A DNA stretch of 64,000 nt from DYEP01 sp040755615 (GTDB lineage Bacteria > Bacillota > Sulfobacillia > DUSP01 > DYEP01), in NCBI GenBank assembly GCA_040755615.1, contig JBFMAL010000005.1:26815-90814 (forward strand), read 5' to 3'. The position numbers were made by a program, and so were the translations under genes. Under the pieces are notes generated by a model that had not been told where the DNA came from, did no database searches, and saw only the letters and a list, made by a program, of their open reading frames with translations. Positions 43,987 to 52,860 of this stretch are shown piece by piece (within the stretch, counting starts at the first letter, position 1; every line of letters begins with the position of its first letter).

Positions 43987-45432
43987 GTGGCAGATACCAG
44001 TGCTATGCTTAAGCCGCAGGATGACACGTACCACATCCCTGAGAAGGAAACACTGGCCAGAGTAGTCCCCTGGTGGATGCTCATCCCCTGGTTGATCGGA
44101 GGCGTTACCGGAGGAGACTTCTACATCACCAACACGTTCATCGTGGCACAGGGCGGCTCTCTCACCATCTGGGGATATTTCTTCGCCGCACTGTTCGTTG
44201 TTATGATGTCCCTTATTTACTGGGAGCTTCTCAGCGCATTCCCGTACTCCGGAGGCGAGTACGTCTACATGTCCCGTGCGCTCGGAAGCTTTGCGGGTTA
44301 CAGCGTCTTCTTCCTTTACGCGTTCAATTTCGTATTCTGGATACCGCTCAACCTTTCAGTAGGCGGGTCGTACCTGTCGTGGATCACCGGCTGGAACATA
44401 TCGCCCACTGTGTGGAGTATAGTGTTCTGCCTGCTCTTCCATTACATTGTGTACAGAGGTATCCTGTTTTCCACCATCGTCCAGGTGGTGCTGAGCGTGA
44501 TCACCATCGTGGGTACCACGCTCCTGGTGTTCATACCAATGCTCACCAACCCGACGGAGTTCCTGAGGCTTGCTGCCTCTAACCTGCCCTCTGACTACCT
44601 GTTCCCCACCTTTCCAAGCAAGGTCACAGGCGCGCTGGCACTGGCAGGCCTCTGCATTACCTACATGGTGGGTTTCGAGGTGGTTCCGCAAATAGCAGAA
44701 GAGATCAAGGCATCCCGCAAGCGATTCGGGTATATACAGACGATGGGTTCGCTCGGAATGGGCACCATTCAGATGCTGTGCGCCCTGGGTATGATCTCCA
44801 TCATCCCCTACAGCATGTGGATACTGATGGCAGGGAGCGAGATCAACATACCGGCCGCTGCCATGCAGGTAGCTCCTCATCTGCTGCCATTGTGGGCGGT
44901 ACGGATCATCCTTGTGTCTGCGATGATGAGCGGGTTCGCCACGATGGTCACGGCCATCACGGGCTTCACGAGATCGCTGTACGTGATGGGCAGGGACTAC
45001 CGGCTTCCTGCGGTATTCTCCTACCTGCACCCGAAGTACAAATCGCCCGTGTTCGCTATCGCGCTGTCCTTCGTAGTCGGCATGTTTGGTTCGTTCCAGC
45101 GCTGGATAGTTGACTACGCCTTCGCGCTGGTGATGGCGACCATGTTCATGTACATTCTCATGCCCATCGTCCACATCGTGCTGAGAAAGAAGGAGCCAAA
45201 CGCAGAAAGACCCATCAAGACACCGTTTTACCCGTACATCAACATCATCATGACTATCTGGGCAATATACATGTTCTGGTATCAGGTATCCACCGTACCT
45301 ATATCGGTGTGGTACTTCCTCATCGGAGTAGTGGCGCTGGGTACGATCCTCTACTTCTTCTATAAAGACAAGAGGCGGAAGGCGCTTCGCGAGCAGGGTT
45401 ACACAGACACGTACTATGGTCTGCCTGTCTAG
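43987..45432 (+). CDS. APC-family amino acid/amine permease
   Basis: A 481-residue membrane protein with about twelve hydrophobic segments and APC superfamily hallmarks: WLIGGVTGGDFYITNTFIVA, GGEYVYMSRALGSFAGY, and helix 6 region TYMVGFEVVPQIAEEIKASRK. C-terminal cytosolic tail is short and charged. GTG with AAAGGAGGATC upstream. Substrate not readable; it could be an amino acid, amine or polyamine. A 58-residue membrane protein is encoded 23 bases downstream and may be an accessory subunit. Confidence 0.9.
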   Translation: MADTSAMLKPQDDTYHIPEKETLARVVPWWMLIPWLIGGVTGGDFYITNTFIVAQGGSLTIWGYFFAALFVVMMSLIYWELLSAFPYSGGEYVYMSRALGSFAGYSVFFLYAFNFVFWIPLNLSVGGSYLSWITGWNISPTVWSIVFCLLFHYIVYRGILFSTIVQVVLSVITIVGTTLLVFIPMLTNPTEFLRLAASNLPSDYLFPTFPSKVTGALALAGLCITYMVGFEVVPQIAEEIKASRKRFGYIQTMGSLGMGTIQMLCALGMISIIPYSMWILMAGSEINIPAAAMQVAPHLLPLWAVRIILVSAMMSGFATMVTAITGFTRSLYVMGRDYRLPAVFSYLHPKYKSPVFAIALSFVVGMFGSFQRWIVDYAFALVMATMFMYILMPIVHIVLRKKEPNAERPIKTPFYPYINIIMTIWAIYMFWYQVSTVPISVWYFLIGVVALGTILYFFYKDKRRKALREQGYTDTYYGLPV

Positions 45433-45455
45433 GCCATCAGGAAGGGGGTTAACCA

Positions 45456-45632
45456 ATGTCCACACATGCGCTGGCTACGTTGCTGGTAGTCGCTTCGATG
45501 ATCATGCTCCTGGCCTGTTGGGCAGTGCTGTTCTTCTTCGTGGCTCCCATGGCCTTTCCCAAACTGACCGCAGCACTCATGGAGAGGCTAGGCGTGAAAA
45601 AGAAGGGTTCAGCAGATTCCCTGGAGCACTGA
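45456..45632 (+). CDS. 58-residue single-span membrane protein
   Basis: A short gene starting ATG 45456 with AAGGGGG upstream, coding one long hydrophobic helix (ALATLLVVASMIMLLACWAV to about residue 34) and a basic tail (VKKKGSADSLEH). It lies 23 bases after the permease stop and 45 bases before the lipoprotein gene. No homologue recognised. Small subunits of this kind accompany some bacterial amino acid symporters (e.g. MetS with MetP), so a transporter accessory role is plausible, not shown. Confidence 0.7.
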   Translation: MSTHALATLLVVASMIMLLACWAVLFFFVAPMAFPKLTAALMERLGVKKKGSADSLEH

Positions 45633-45677
45633 AGCGCCAAACCCTGCCCTTGCTAACAGGGCTAAGGAACAGGAGGA

Positions 45678-46124
45678 ATGTTGTTGCGCAGGTCAACAAT
45701 CTATATAACCCTTGTCATACTGGTCCTGGCCGCGTCCTTAACAGGTTGTCTGAAAGAGGACGCATATGAGATACGCAGCGTCGCCGCGGAGCCCGCGGAA
45801 GTGGCGGCCGGTTCCACGACAACCATCACCGTGGAGGTGGGCAAAGCCGCCGGGCGCCAGCAAGTTCAGCATACCGACACCGTATCGGTAAAGTTGTCTG
45901 CGCCCGAAGGCCTGACCGTAACACCTGTGATCCTCGGTTTTGAGGAGGATGTAGGTGACAATACCCTCCGGATAGTCATGAGACCGGGCGCCGTGCTGCC
46001 AAGGTCGTTCACTTTCGAGGTGACGATACCTCCCTTCACTCCGAAAGGGGAAATCAAGCTGACAGCCACCATGCAGTTCAAAGCGAGGACTGATACAAGG
46101 GAAGTAATAGTGCTCGTAAAGTAG
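45678..46124 (+). CDS. Lipoprotein of unknown function
   Basis: A 148-residue exported protein with a lipobox (LAASLTGC, Cys about residue 24) and a single beta-rich domain, probably Ig-like (AGSTTTITVEVGK, TVTPVILGFEEDVGDNTL, RSFTFEVTIPPF). No family recognised. GGAGGAATG precedes the ATG. It lies between the permease accessory and the aminotransferase in the same operon, so it may help capture or present the transported substrate at the cell surface. Confidence 0.7.
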   Translation: MLLRRSTIYITLVILVLAASLTGCLKEDAYEIRSVAAEPAEVAAGSTTTITVEVGKAAGRQQVQHTDTVSVKLSAPEGLTVTPVILGFEEDVGDNTLRIVMRPGAVLPRSFTFEVTIPPFTPKGEIKLTATMQFKARTDTREVIVLVK

Positions 46125-46155
46125 GTCTTGGATTTTCCAAAAAGGAGAGCTGGAT

Positions 46156-47469
46156 ATGGAACCGTCTGAAACAATAACAACACAAGTGGCGCTGCAGAAA
46201 GACCGCGACTACATCGTGAGAGCGTGGGATTCGGTGGCGGAGCCGACCGTCATAGTTGAGGGTGACGGCGCGGTGGTTCGGGATCTTGACGGCAGGGAAT
46301 ACATCGACTGCTCCTCGGGGCTGTTCGTCATGAACCTGGGTCATCATCCCGACAAGGTTATCCGTGCCATATGTGAACAGGCAAACCGCATCATCCAGGT
46401 ATCCATGAGACAGACCACACTACCTGCCATACACCTGGCCGAGATGCTAGCGAAGATCACTCCCGGCCCGCTGTGCAAGACCTACTACACAACAAGCGGA
46501 ACCGAGAGTAATGAAGCCGCCATCAAGATGGCGAAGATCTTCACAGGGAAATACGAGATCATTGCCTTGAAAAACGCCTATCACGGGTTGACGCTCGGGT
46601 CTTTGGCAGCTACATCCAGCGCCAGTTACCGGAGCAAGGTAGGCCCGCTGATGTACGGTGTGGTCAGAGCGCCCAATACGTACTGCTACCGCTGCCCGTT
46701 CTCGTATCCGGCGTGTGACATCAAGTGTGCCAGAGAAATCGAGGCCATTCTCAAGGATGAAGCATGGTCAGCCTGCACCGAAAAGAACGTGGCTGCGGTC
46801 ATCATAGAGCCCGTCCAGGGTGCAGGTGGGATCATTCCTCCACCCGAGTACCTACCGATGGTCCGTGAGATATGCACGCGTTACGGCATACTGCTCATCC
46901 TCGACGAAGTCCAGACGGCCTTCGGAAGGACAGGGCGTATGTTCGCGTGCGAGCACTGGAACGTAACCCCCGATATTCTCACCCTGGCAAAAGGCGTGGG
47001 TGGCGGGATCCCGCTTGGCGCGGTGGTCACCACCAGCGAAATTGCCTCCAAGTTCATCCATGCGACCACGCCGACCAGTTCAGGGAATGCGGTCGCCTGT
47101 GCGGCGGGCCTGGCCACCATCCAGACCCTGATAGAGGAAAATGTCCCTGCGCGCGCTGCAGAAATGGGACAATACCTGAAAGAAGGTCTGTCCAACATTG
47201 AGCCTGCAGAGTACGTCGGCGAAGTCAGGTTCCTCGGGCTCATGGGTGGAGTAGAGTTCGTGGCAGACAAGAAGACCCGGGAGCCTTTTTCCAAGAAGCA
47301 GATGGCTATGCTCAAGCAGGCTGCGCTGGAGCACGGGGTTATCGTATCAACCTCGGGCCCGCTGGGCAACGTGTTCAGGGTCCAGCCGCCTCTTACCATT
47401 ACCAAGGAGCAGGCCGACCGCGTCATATCCGGCATAGAACAGGCATTGAGAGTGGTAGCGTCAGCCTAA
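46156..47469 (+). CDS. AGXT2-type class III aminotransferase
   Basis: A 437-residue PLP aminotransferase resembling alanine-glyoxylate aminotransferase 2 and beta-amino acid/4-aminobutyrate aminotransferases rather than PatA: VVRDLDGREYIDCSSGLFVM, YYTTSGTESNEAAIKMAK, NTYCYRCPFSYPACDIKCAR (an AGXT2-group signature loop), LLILDEVQTAFGRTGRMFAC and LAKGVGGGIPLGAVVT with the PLP Lys. With alanine dehydrogenase in the same operon, it probably uses pyruvate as amine acceptor, giving alanine (inference). Amine donor unknown. Confidence 0.88.
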   Translation: MEPSETITTQVALQKDRDYIVRAWDSVAEPTVIVEGDGAVVRDLDGREYIDCSSGLFVMNLGHHPDKVIRAICEQANRIIQVSMRQTTLPAIHLAEMLAKITPGPLCKTYYTTSGTESNEAAIKMAKIFTGKYEIIALKNAYHGLTLGSLAATSSASYRSKVGPLMYGVVRAPNTYCYRCPFSYPACDIKCAREIEAILKDEAWSACTEKNVAAVIIEPVQGAGGIIPPPEYLPMVREICTRYGILLILDEVQTAFGRTGRMFACEHWNVTPDILTLAKGVGGGIPLGAVVTTSEIASKFIHATTPTSSGNAVACAAGLATIQTLIEENVPARAAEMGQYLKEGLSNIEPAEYVGEVRFLGLMGGVEFVADKKTREPFSKKQMAMLKQAALEHGVIVSTSGPLGNVFRVQPPLTITKEQADRVISGIEQALRVVASA

Positions 47470-47493
47470 ACGATAATACGGAGGCGACAACAC

Positions 47494-47610
47494 ATGAATG
47501 CTGATCAGGAGATCATAAAAGGCGGATTATATGTGCTGGGTTTTCTCTCCTCGATTCTGGGCCTTTTCCTGGCAACCGCCTGGATCATGCACAGAACTGA
47601 GAACAGCTAA
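47494..47610 (+). CDS. 38-residue single-span membrane protein
   Basis: A very small gene: ATG 47494 behind ACGGAGGCGAC, product MNADQEIIKGGLYVLGFLSS, then ILGLFLATAWIMHRTENS. It has one membrane helix with an acidic N-terminus and fits tightly between the aminotransferase (25 bases) and the kinase (29 bases). The ribosome binding site, in-frame position and lack of overlap make it likely to be real. Function unknown; a membrane adaptor or transporter subunit is possible. Confidence 0.65.
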   Translation: MNADQEIIKGGLYVLGFLSSILGLFLATAWIMHRTENS

Positions 47611-47639
47611 TAAGTAGAAAGGTCACGGGAGGACGTGCG

Positions 47640-49187
47640 ATGCCAAGGTATGTTCTGGGATGCGATGTAGGTTCACAAGGCTTGAAGACCATTCTCTTGA
47701 GGGAAGACGGCACCGCGGTGGCGGAGAGCTACGAAGCGTACCCCATAAGCCATCCACGGCCCGCTTGGGCAGAGCAAGATGCAGGGGCGTGGTTTTCCGC
47801 GCTGACAAATACCATAAGGAAAGTGGTAGCGGAGACGTCGGTAGACCCTTCGTCCATTGTCGCCCTGGGCGTGGACTCCCAGGTGGATGGCGTCGTGGCG
47901 GTGGACAGGCGCGGAACTCCTCTTTACCCCGCCATCATCTGGATGGACCGGAGGGCCACGAGAGAATGCGAAGCGCTGGCCGATCTGGAACAACGCATCT
48001 TTGACATCACGGGAGTGAACCTTGATGCATCGCACGTCGCTCCTAAGATCATGTGGCTCAGGCGTAACGAGCCCTCGGTTTACGAAAAGGCATGGCGTTT
48101 CCTTCTGCCGGGGAGTTTCATCCTTTATAGGCTGACCGGCCAGCTGGGCGTAGACTATTCGAACGCGTCATCCACCATGCTGATGGATGTGACGAAGAAG
48201 CAATGGAGCGATGAACTGCTGCGGGCGACCGGAATCGATAAGGACCGCCTGGCCCCTATCCTACCGGCGACAAAAGTGGTGGGCACACTGCTTCCGGCCG
48301 TGGCTGACCTGCTTGGGCTCTCCAACGATGTCCAGGTTGTGGTAGGATGCGGCGACGAACACGCCGCGTGCGTGGGCGCGGGTGTCATCGCCACGGGCTA
48401 CCTCTGCGATATCGTGGGTACAGCGGAGCCGGTGTGCGTTGCCTCCACGCTCCCTGTATTCGATGATACCAAACTGGTCGAAACGCATTGTCACGCTGAC
48501 CCGGATCTCTGGCTCATCGAAAACCCGGGATTCGTGTCAGGAGGGAACTACAACTGGTTCAAGAGCCACTTCGCTTCAGAAGAGCAGTCCGTCGCGGGAC
48601 GGATGGGCAAAAGCCCCTACGACTTGCTGAACGCGGAAGCCTCTCACGCCCCACCCGGCTCGGAAGGGCTGGTATTCATCCCGTGCCTCATGGGCGCTAT
48701 GACACCTGAGTGGAACAGCTATGCCCGCGGCGCATTCTTCGGTATCACTCTGAAGCATGGAAAAGGCCATTTTATCAGAGCGATCATGGAAGGATCTGCG
48801 TACGGTCTTAAGGACATACTGACGCGCATCGAAGCAATGGGCATTCCGGTCGACGAGATCCGGGTTGTCGGCGGCGGCGCAAAGGGGGACCTGTGGAGAC
48901 AGATCAGGGCCGACGTGACGGGGAAGGTAGTGGCAGTGCCCGCGATCACAGAAACCACTTCGTTGGGCGCAGCGATGGTGGCAGCTGTAGGTACCGGCAT
49001 ATTCACCTCGTTCCCCGAAGCAGCAGGCGCATGCGTCCGAATTGTTGAAAGGAGGCAGCCTATGGAAAAGAATGAACCCATGTACCGGGAGATGTACCAG
49101 CTTTACCGCCAGGTTTACGCAAGCCTGAAGCCATGTTTTAAGACCCTGGCAGACATCCAAGCGCAGGAGAATTGTGTCAAAGATTAG
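47640..49187 (+). CDS. FGGY-family carbohydrate kinase
   Basis: A 515-residue ribulokinase/xylulokinase-type enzyme. LGCDVGSQGLKTILLREDG is the first phosphate loop; ALGVDSQVDGVVAVDRRGTP, AIIWMDRRATRECEAL, GCGDEHAACVGAGVIATG, and the second ATPase motif GIPVDEIRVVGGGAKGDLWRQI are present. Substrate specificity within FGGY kinases cannot be read by eye. In a locus with two aminotransferase-linked enzymes it may phosphorylate an amino polyol or a keto sugar. ATG 47640 follows CACGGGAGG. Confidence 0.9.
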   Translation: MPRYVLGCDVGSQGLKTILLREDGTAVAESYEAYPISHPRPAWAEQDAGAWFSALTNTIRKVVAETSVDPSSIVALGVDSQVDGVVAVDRRGTPLYPAIIWMDRRATRECEALADLEQRIFDITGVNLDASHVAPKIMWLRRNEPSVYEKAWRFLLPGSFILYRLTGQLGVDYSNASSTMLMDVTKKQWSDELLRATGIDKDRLAPILPATKVVGTLLPAVADLLGLSNDVQVVVGCGDEHAACVGAGVIATGYLCDIVGTAEPVCVASTLPVFDDTKLVETHCHADPDLWLIENPGFVSGGNYNWFKSHFASEEQSVAGRMGKSPYDLLNAEASHAPPGSEGLVFIPCLMGAMTPEWNSYARGAFFGITLKHGKGHFIRAIMEGSAYGLKDILTRIEAMGIPVDEIRVVGGGAKGDLWRQIRADVTGKVVAVPAITETTSLGAAMVAAVGTGIFTSFPEAAGACVRIVERRQPMEKNEPMYREMYQLYRQVYASLKPCFKTLADIQAQENCVKD

Positions 49188-49204
49188 AGGGAGGCGACGG
49201 AGTC

Positions 49205-50326
49205 GTGATAATCGGAGTTCCAAAAGAGATCAAAAACAACGAAAATCGTGTGGGAATCACGCCTGCCGGAGTTCAGATGTTCATTCAGGCCGGGCACCAG
49301 GTGTTCATAGAAGCACGGGCCGGCGAAGGCAGCGGCTTTTCCGACGGCGAGTATCAGTCTGCTGGGGCGTTGATCCTCGACTCAGCCGATGAGGTGTACG
49401 CTCGGGCTGACATGATCATAAAGGTAAAAGAACCTCTTCCCGCAGAATACGGGCTGATGAAAAAGGATCAGATAGTGTTCACCTATCTTCATTTGGCTCC
49501 CGAGCCTCGCCTCACCAAGGCATTACTTGACGCCCAGGTTGTAGGCATCGCATATGAAACCATCCAGATGGACGACGGCACCTTGCCACTGCTCACGCCC
49601 ATGAGCGAGGTGGCAGGCCGGATGGCGGTGCAGATCGGCGCATGGTACCTGCAGCGCCCAAACGGCGGAGTAGGCGTGCTGCTCGGCGGAGTCCCCGGAG
49701 TACCCCCGGCAAACGTCACTATCATCGGGGGAGGCGTCGTGGGCACCAACGCCGCGAAGATCGCTCTTGGCATGGGTGCGAAGGTTACGCTGCTTGACAT
49801 CAACATCGAAAGGCTGAGATACCTCGACGATATTTTTGGGCAACGGATTGTGACTTTAGTATCAAACTCCTATAACATTGCTGCCGCTGTGAAGGACGCT
49901 GACCTCCTCATAGGTGCAGTGCTGATCCCAGGAGCGCGCGCTCCCAAGCTGGTGACCGAAGAGATGGTAAAAACCATGAAGCCGAGGAGCGTCATAGTGG
50001 ATGTTGCCATAGACCAGGGCGGTTCTGTGGAAACCATCACGCACGCGACAACCCACAGCGACCCTGTTTACGTAAAACACGGCGTGGTACACTACTCGGT
50101 GGCCAACATGCCTGGCGCCGTGCCCAGGACCTCGACGATCGCTCTGACCAACGCCACTATGAAGTATGCGCTGAACATCGCCAACAAGGGCTGGAAGAAG
50201 GCATGCATGGACGATCCCGCCTTGGCCCGCGGGGTGAATGTAGTCAAAGGACACGTTACGTGTCGGCCAGTGGCGGAGTGCCAGGGCTACGAATATGTGC
50301 CCCTTGAGGACCTATTAAGGGCTTAA
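49205..50326 (+). CDS. ald: Alanine dehydrogenase
   Basis: Interconverts L-alanine and pyruvate plus ammonia with NAD. The 373-residue protein matches the family along its length: MIIGVPKEIKNNENRVGITP, GSGFSDGEYQSAGA, DMIIKVKEPLPAEYGLM, EVAGRMAVQIGAWYLQ, NVTIIGGGVVGTNAAKIALGMGA (NAD-binding), SVIVDVAIDQGGSVET and GAVPRTSTIALTNATM. GTG 49205 is chosen (GGGAGGCGACGG upstream, usual length), not the longer frame from 49172, which overlaps the kinase. It would regenerate pyruvate for the aminotransferase upstream. Confidence 0.95.
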   Translation: MIIGVPKEIKNNENRVGITPAGVQMFIQAGHQVFIEARAGEGSGFSDGEYQSAGALILDSADEVYARADMIIKVKEPLPAEYGLMKKDQIVFTYLHLAPEPRLTKALLDAQVVGIAYETIQMDDGTLPLLTPMSEVAGRMAVQIGAWYLQRPNGGVGVLLGGVPGVPPANVTIIGGGVVGTNAAKIALGMGAKVTLLDINIERLRYLDDIFGQRIVTLVSNSYNIAAAVKDADLLIGAVLIPGARAPKLVTEEMVKTMKPRSVIVDVAIDQGGSVETITHATTHSDPVYVKHGVVHYSVANMPGAVPRTSTIALTNATMKYALNIANKGWKKACMDDPALARGVNVVKGHVTCRPVAECQGYEYVPLEDLLRA

Positions 50327-50341
50327 CAGCCAGCATCAGAG

Positions 50342-50366
50342 GCGGGTGCTCAAAACGGGCACCCGC
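50342..50366 (+). terminator. Terminator after ald
   Basis: Perfect 8-bp stem GCGGGTGC / GCACCCGC with a nine-base loop followed by ACTGTTTCCTTTT, 16 bases after the stop of the alanine dehydrogenase gene. Confidence 0.85.
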
Positions 50367-50518
50367 ACTGTTTCCTTTTGGCCGGCCCCCAGTCCCTGAC
50401 TCGGCAATCAGTATTCTGGAAGGATGGTCTCGAACTGACGGGGTGGACAAGAGAGGTACTAGAGCGGTAATCCAGGGTTACTTACCCGCCCCGCAAGCAC
50501 CCGAGGGAGTTCAGGTGA

Positions 50519-50755
50519 TTCATCGGAGCCATACGCGACAAGCAGATGGGACCTGTCGTCATGTTTGGTCTCGGAGGCACCCTGGTCGAATTGCATAAAG
50601 ATGTGGTATTTAGGATGGCACCCATCAGCGTGGATGAGGCAAGGAAGATGATCGAGTCGGTAAAAGGAGCCGCTTTGTTTAAAGGCTACAGGGGAGGACC
50701 ACATTGTGACACGGACTCTCTCGCAGAATCGGTTACAAAAGTCTCCGGTAAGAGC
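50519..50755 (+). pseudogene. Acyl-CoA synthetase (ADP-forming) ATP-grasp fragment
   Basis: About 77 codons read FIGAIRDKQMGPVVMFGLGG, TLVELHKDVVFRMAPISVDE and AALFKGYRGGP, matching the ATP-grasp part of ADP-forming acetate/acyl-CoA ligases (GPVVMFGLGG...KDVVFRLAPLS...GYRG). The frame continues to 50863 without further homology that I can see, and nothing precedes it, so both ends of the gene are missing. Relic of an acyl-CoA ligase; not functional. Confidence 0.7.
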
Positions 50756-51110
50756 GTACCGGACCGGTTACAAAGTGCTGGCTGCTCGGGTAATCATATA
50801 ATGCGACAAAAGAATAATGAAGAGCCCGGTGAGCACCCAGGCTTATCGGGCTGTCTGTTTTGAGGAAGAGAGTGGACACGCCACTCTGTGAGTATGGCCT
50901 AAAGAGAGTCCCTGGGGCAATTACAACGTAACTAGCACCGATGCGCTAATTTGATATGGCCATACTGGAACGCGTCCGACCATTGCCAGATGTGCGAACA
51001 TCCTGTTGTCTTCCACATTCACAACACCGCAAGGAGCCAGGCTGCGCATTGCTATGTTGAACGGTTGGATGAAAGACTTCGTCTTAGTTCACGGGGAGTC
51101 ATAGTACACA
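50756..51110. other. Intergenic stretch with possible decayed genes
   Basis: No supported gene. Within 50951-51100, HPVVFHIHNTARSQ weakly resembles the phosphate-loop region of arsenate reductase/low-molecular-weight phosphatases (LCVHNSARSQ), but the catalytic Cys is absent and the rest does not match. Nothing else is seen. Confidence 0.3.
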
Positions 51111-52277
51111 CTAGGCTCTGGACTGCCGCTTACACGAACTCAGCTCATAGGGCCTGACCGTTTGGTGCCTTGCTTCATCATACCAGTTCACGTAGTCCAC
51201 GATGCTGACGCTATCAACCTTTGAGAGGTCAATTTCAGTGAATGCCGCCATGAATCTGCGTTCACGGTTCTTTGTGACCATCACAACCGGTCTTGCCAGC
51301 GCCTGAATGTTAAGCCGCTTGACGACAGCAACCTCTCCTGTGGACAGCAGCACATTCGTAGCCACCGGGTAAGGTGCGACCAGCGCCAGGAACGCCTCCA
51401 CTACAACCGGATCAAAGAGCGCTCCCGCGTTCTTCTGAATGAATGACAGCGCTTCGCACGGATGGGCCGCGGGTTTGTAAGGTCGATCGGAGGTGATGGC
51501 ATCGAACACATCACAGACCGCACATATCCTCGCATACCTGGCGATCTCCTCTCCTACAAGCCCCCTCGGATACCCTGTGCCGTTGTAGCGTTCGTGGTGC
51601 TGGAAGGCAACGTGCGCTGCGAGCAAACCCACGTTGGCGTTTCGGAGGATACCGTAACCTTCCTGCGGATGTCTCTTTATCTGTTGAATTTCCTCGGCGG
51701 TGAGTTCTTCCTTCTTGTTCCAAATAGAGTCAGGTATCTTGAGCTTACCCATATCATGAAGCAGCGTCCCCGTACCCAGTTCCCTGAGCTCGTTTCTGGT
51801 GAGGCCCATTATCTTACCCACCACAATGGACATTAGGGCTACCTGCACCGAGTGCCTGAAGCTGTGGTCATGCAGCGACTTGATGTCTACCAACCCGATA
51901 ACCACTTCCCTGCTTGACAGGATCTCGTTCACGAGCAGGTCCACCGCTTTCCTCACGCTAGCGGCCATTCCGGGGTTCATCTGAGAAGTGAAGGCACCTC
52001 TGGCTTGCCTGACATCACCCGGCGTATGGCATCTTGCGAAGTCGTTGACGTACCGAACGACCTCGCGTCGGGTATCGAGCCGTACGGTCTCTGGTAGTTC
52101 AACTTCGTCTATGGAATCCGCCACGTACAAAAACGTGTAGCCCTGCTTCAGGAGCATCTCGAGGTAACGCCTGGTGAGCGTCACCCCGGCTACCAGTATT
52201 AGCCGGCCGGTCTGATCGTATACCGACCTGCCCAGACGGGTACCCGGCTCCACCTTTTCCGTGGGAATGAGTCTCAA
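51111..52277 (-). CDS. HD-GYP domain cyclic di-GMP phosphodiesterase
   Basis: A 388-residue signalling protein. The N-terminal ~110 residues have a PilZ-like/unknown fold (GTRLGRSVYDQTGRLILVAG, VTLTRRYLEMLLKQGY). The HD-GYP domain carries HSVQVALMS, GTLLHDMGKLKIPD (HD), RHPQEGYGIL, AFQHHERYNGTGYPRG (GYP signature) and ARICAVCDVFDAITSDRPYK. It should hydrolyse cyclic di-GMP to GMP in the cytosol. The ~70 C-terminal residues are an additional region. Confidence 0.93.
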   Translation of the reverse strand: MRLIPTEKVEPGTRLGRSVYDQTGRLILVAGVTLTRRYLEMLLKQGYTFLYVADSIDEVELPETVRLDTRREVVRYVNDFARCHTPGDVRQARGAFTSQMNPGMAASVRKAVDLLVNEILSSREVVIGLVDIKSLHDHSFRHSVQVALMSIVVGKIMGLTRNELRELGTGTLLHDMGKLKIPDSIWNKKEELTAEEIQQIKRHPQEGYGILRNANVGLLAAHVAFQHHERYNGTGYPRGLVGEEIARYARICAVCDVFDAITSDRPYKPAAHPCEALSFIQKNAGALFDPVVVEAFLALVAPYPVATNVLLSTGEVAVVKRLNIQALARPVVMVTKNRERRFMAAFTEIDLSKVDSVSIVDYVNWYDEARHQTVRPYELSSCKRQSRA

Positions 52278-52431
52278 AGGTCATCCCTCCATGAGGTTAA
52301 TCGGAATTTTCCCTGCAGTTATTTAACAATAATTTTGAAAAATTTAGGCCGTTTCCCCGCAAGGTTTGACCGAATGTCAACGAGGGCACGGGAAACAATA
52401 AAGTCAGATTTCAAGGAAGGAGTGGTTTTTC

Positions 52432-52785
52432 GTGTCACCAATCCGAAAGACCGCAAAAGAACATGCCGTCAGGCAGGAAGGCCCGGTCGAAGTCGAGCCC
52501 GTTCCCATCACAAAGGGTGATACAGTAAGCGTGAGGTATGACGGCATTCTTTCCCAGCATGGCGCCGACCAGGTGTTTCTCCACGTGGGTTTCGGTCCCA
52601 CAAACTATTGGACGAACGTCCGCGACATCCCCATGCAGAAAAAAGGAAAGATGTGGGAAGCTCAGGTTCCGGAGGTCTTTCACAACCGGCTCAACTTCTG
52701 CTTTAAGGATTCTGCGGGCCACTGGGATAACAATCAGGGCAAGAACTGGACCTTTACCGTACACGACGGCGGCACTGTAACCTGA
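52432..52785 (+). CDS. Small CBM25/26/53-like starch-binding protein
   Basis: A 117-residue protein with an N-terminal basic tail and a starch-binding domain: VSVRYDGILSQHGADQVFLH, VGFGPTNYWTNVRDIPMQKK and LNFCFKDSAGHWDNNQGKNW are the features of CBM25/26/53 modules. No signal peptide is evident, so it may bind intracellular glycogen. Similar stand-alone CBM proteins occur in other Firmicutes. GTG start with AAGGAAGGAG upstream. It is followed by a hairpin terminator. Confidence 0.82.
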   Translation: MSPIRKTAKEHAVRQEGPVEVEPVPITKGDTVSVRYDGILSQHGADQVFLHVGFGPTNYWTNVRDIPMQKKGKMWEAQVPEVFHNRLNFCFKDSAGHWDNNQGKNWTFTVHDGGTVT

Positions 52786-52786
52786 A

Positions 52787-52807
52787 GGGGGAGGGATCTC
52801 CTCCCCC
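52787..52807 (+). terminator. Terminator after the starch-binding protein gene
   Basis: GGGGGAG / CTCCCCC stem (part of GGGGGAGGGATCTCCTCCCC) with a short loop, directly after the stop at 52785. Confidence 0.65.
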
Positions 52808-52860
52808 AACCCGGCAGGAACTGAAGGTTTGCCGGGGAAGTATAAGGCAGGGTGATGTCC

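Noticed and set aside
44356..45465. 369-codon minus-strand frame under the APC permease
   Set aside because: It is His/Arg-rich and mirrors the permease codons; a shadow of the real gene.
51799..51984. Plus-strand frames across the HD-GYP gene
   Set aside because: These are antisense shadows of the phosphodiesterase gene.
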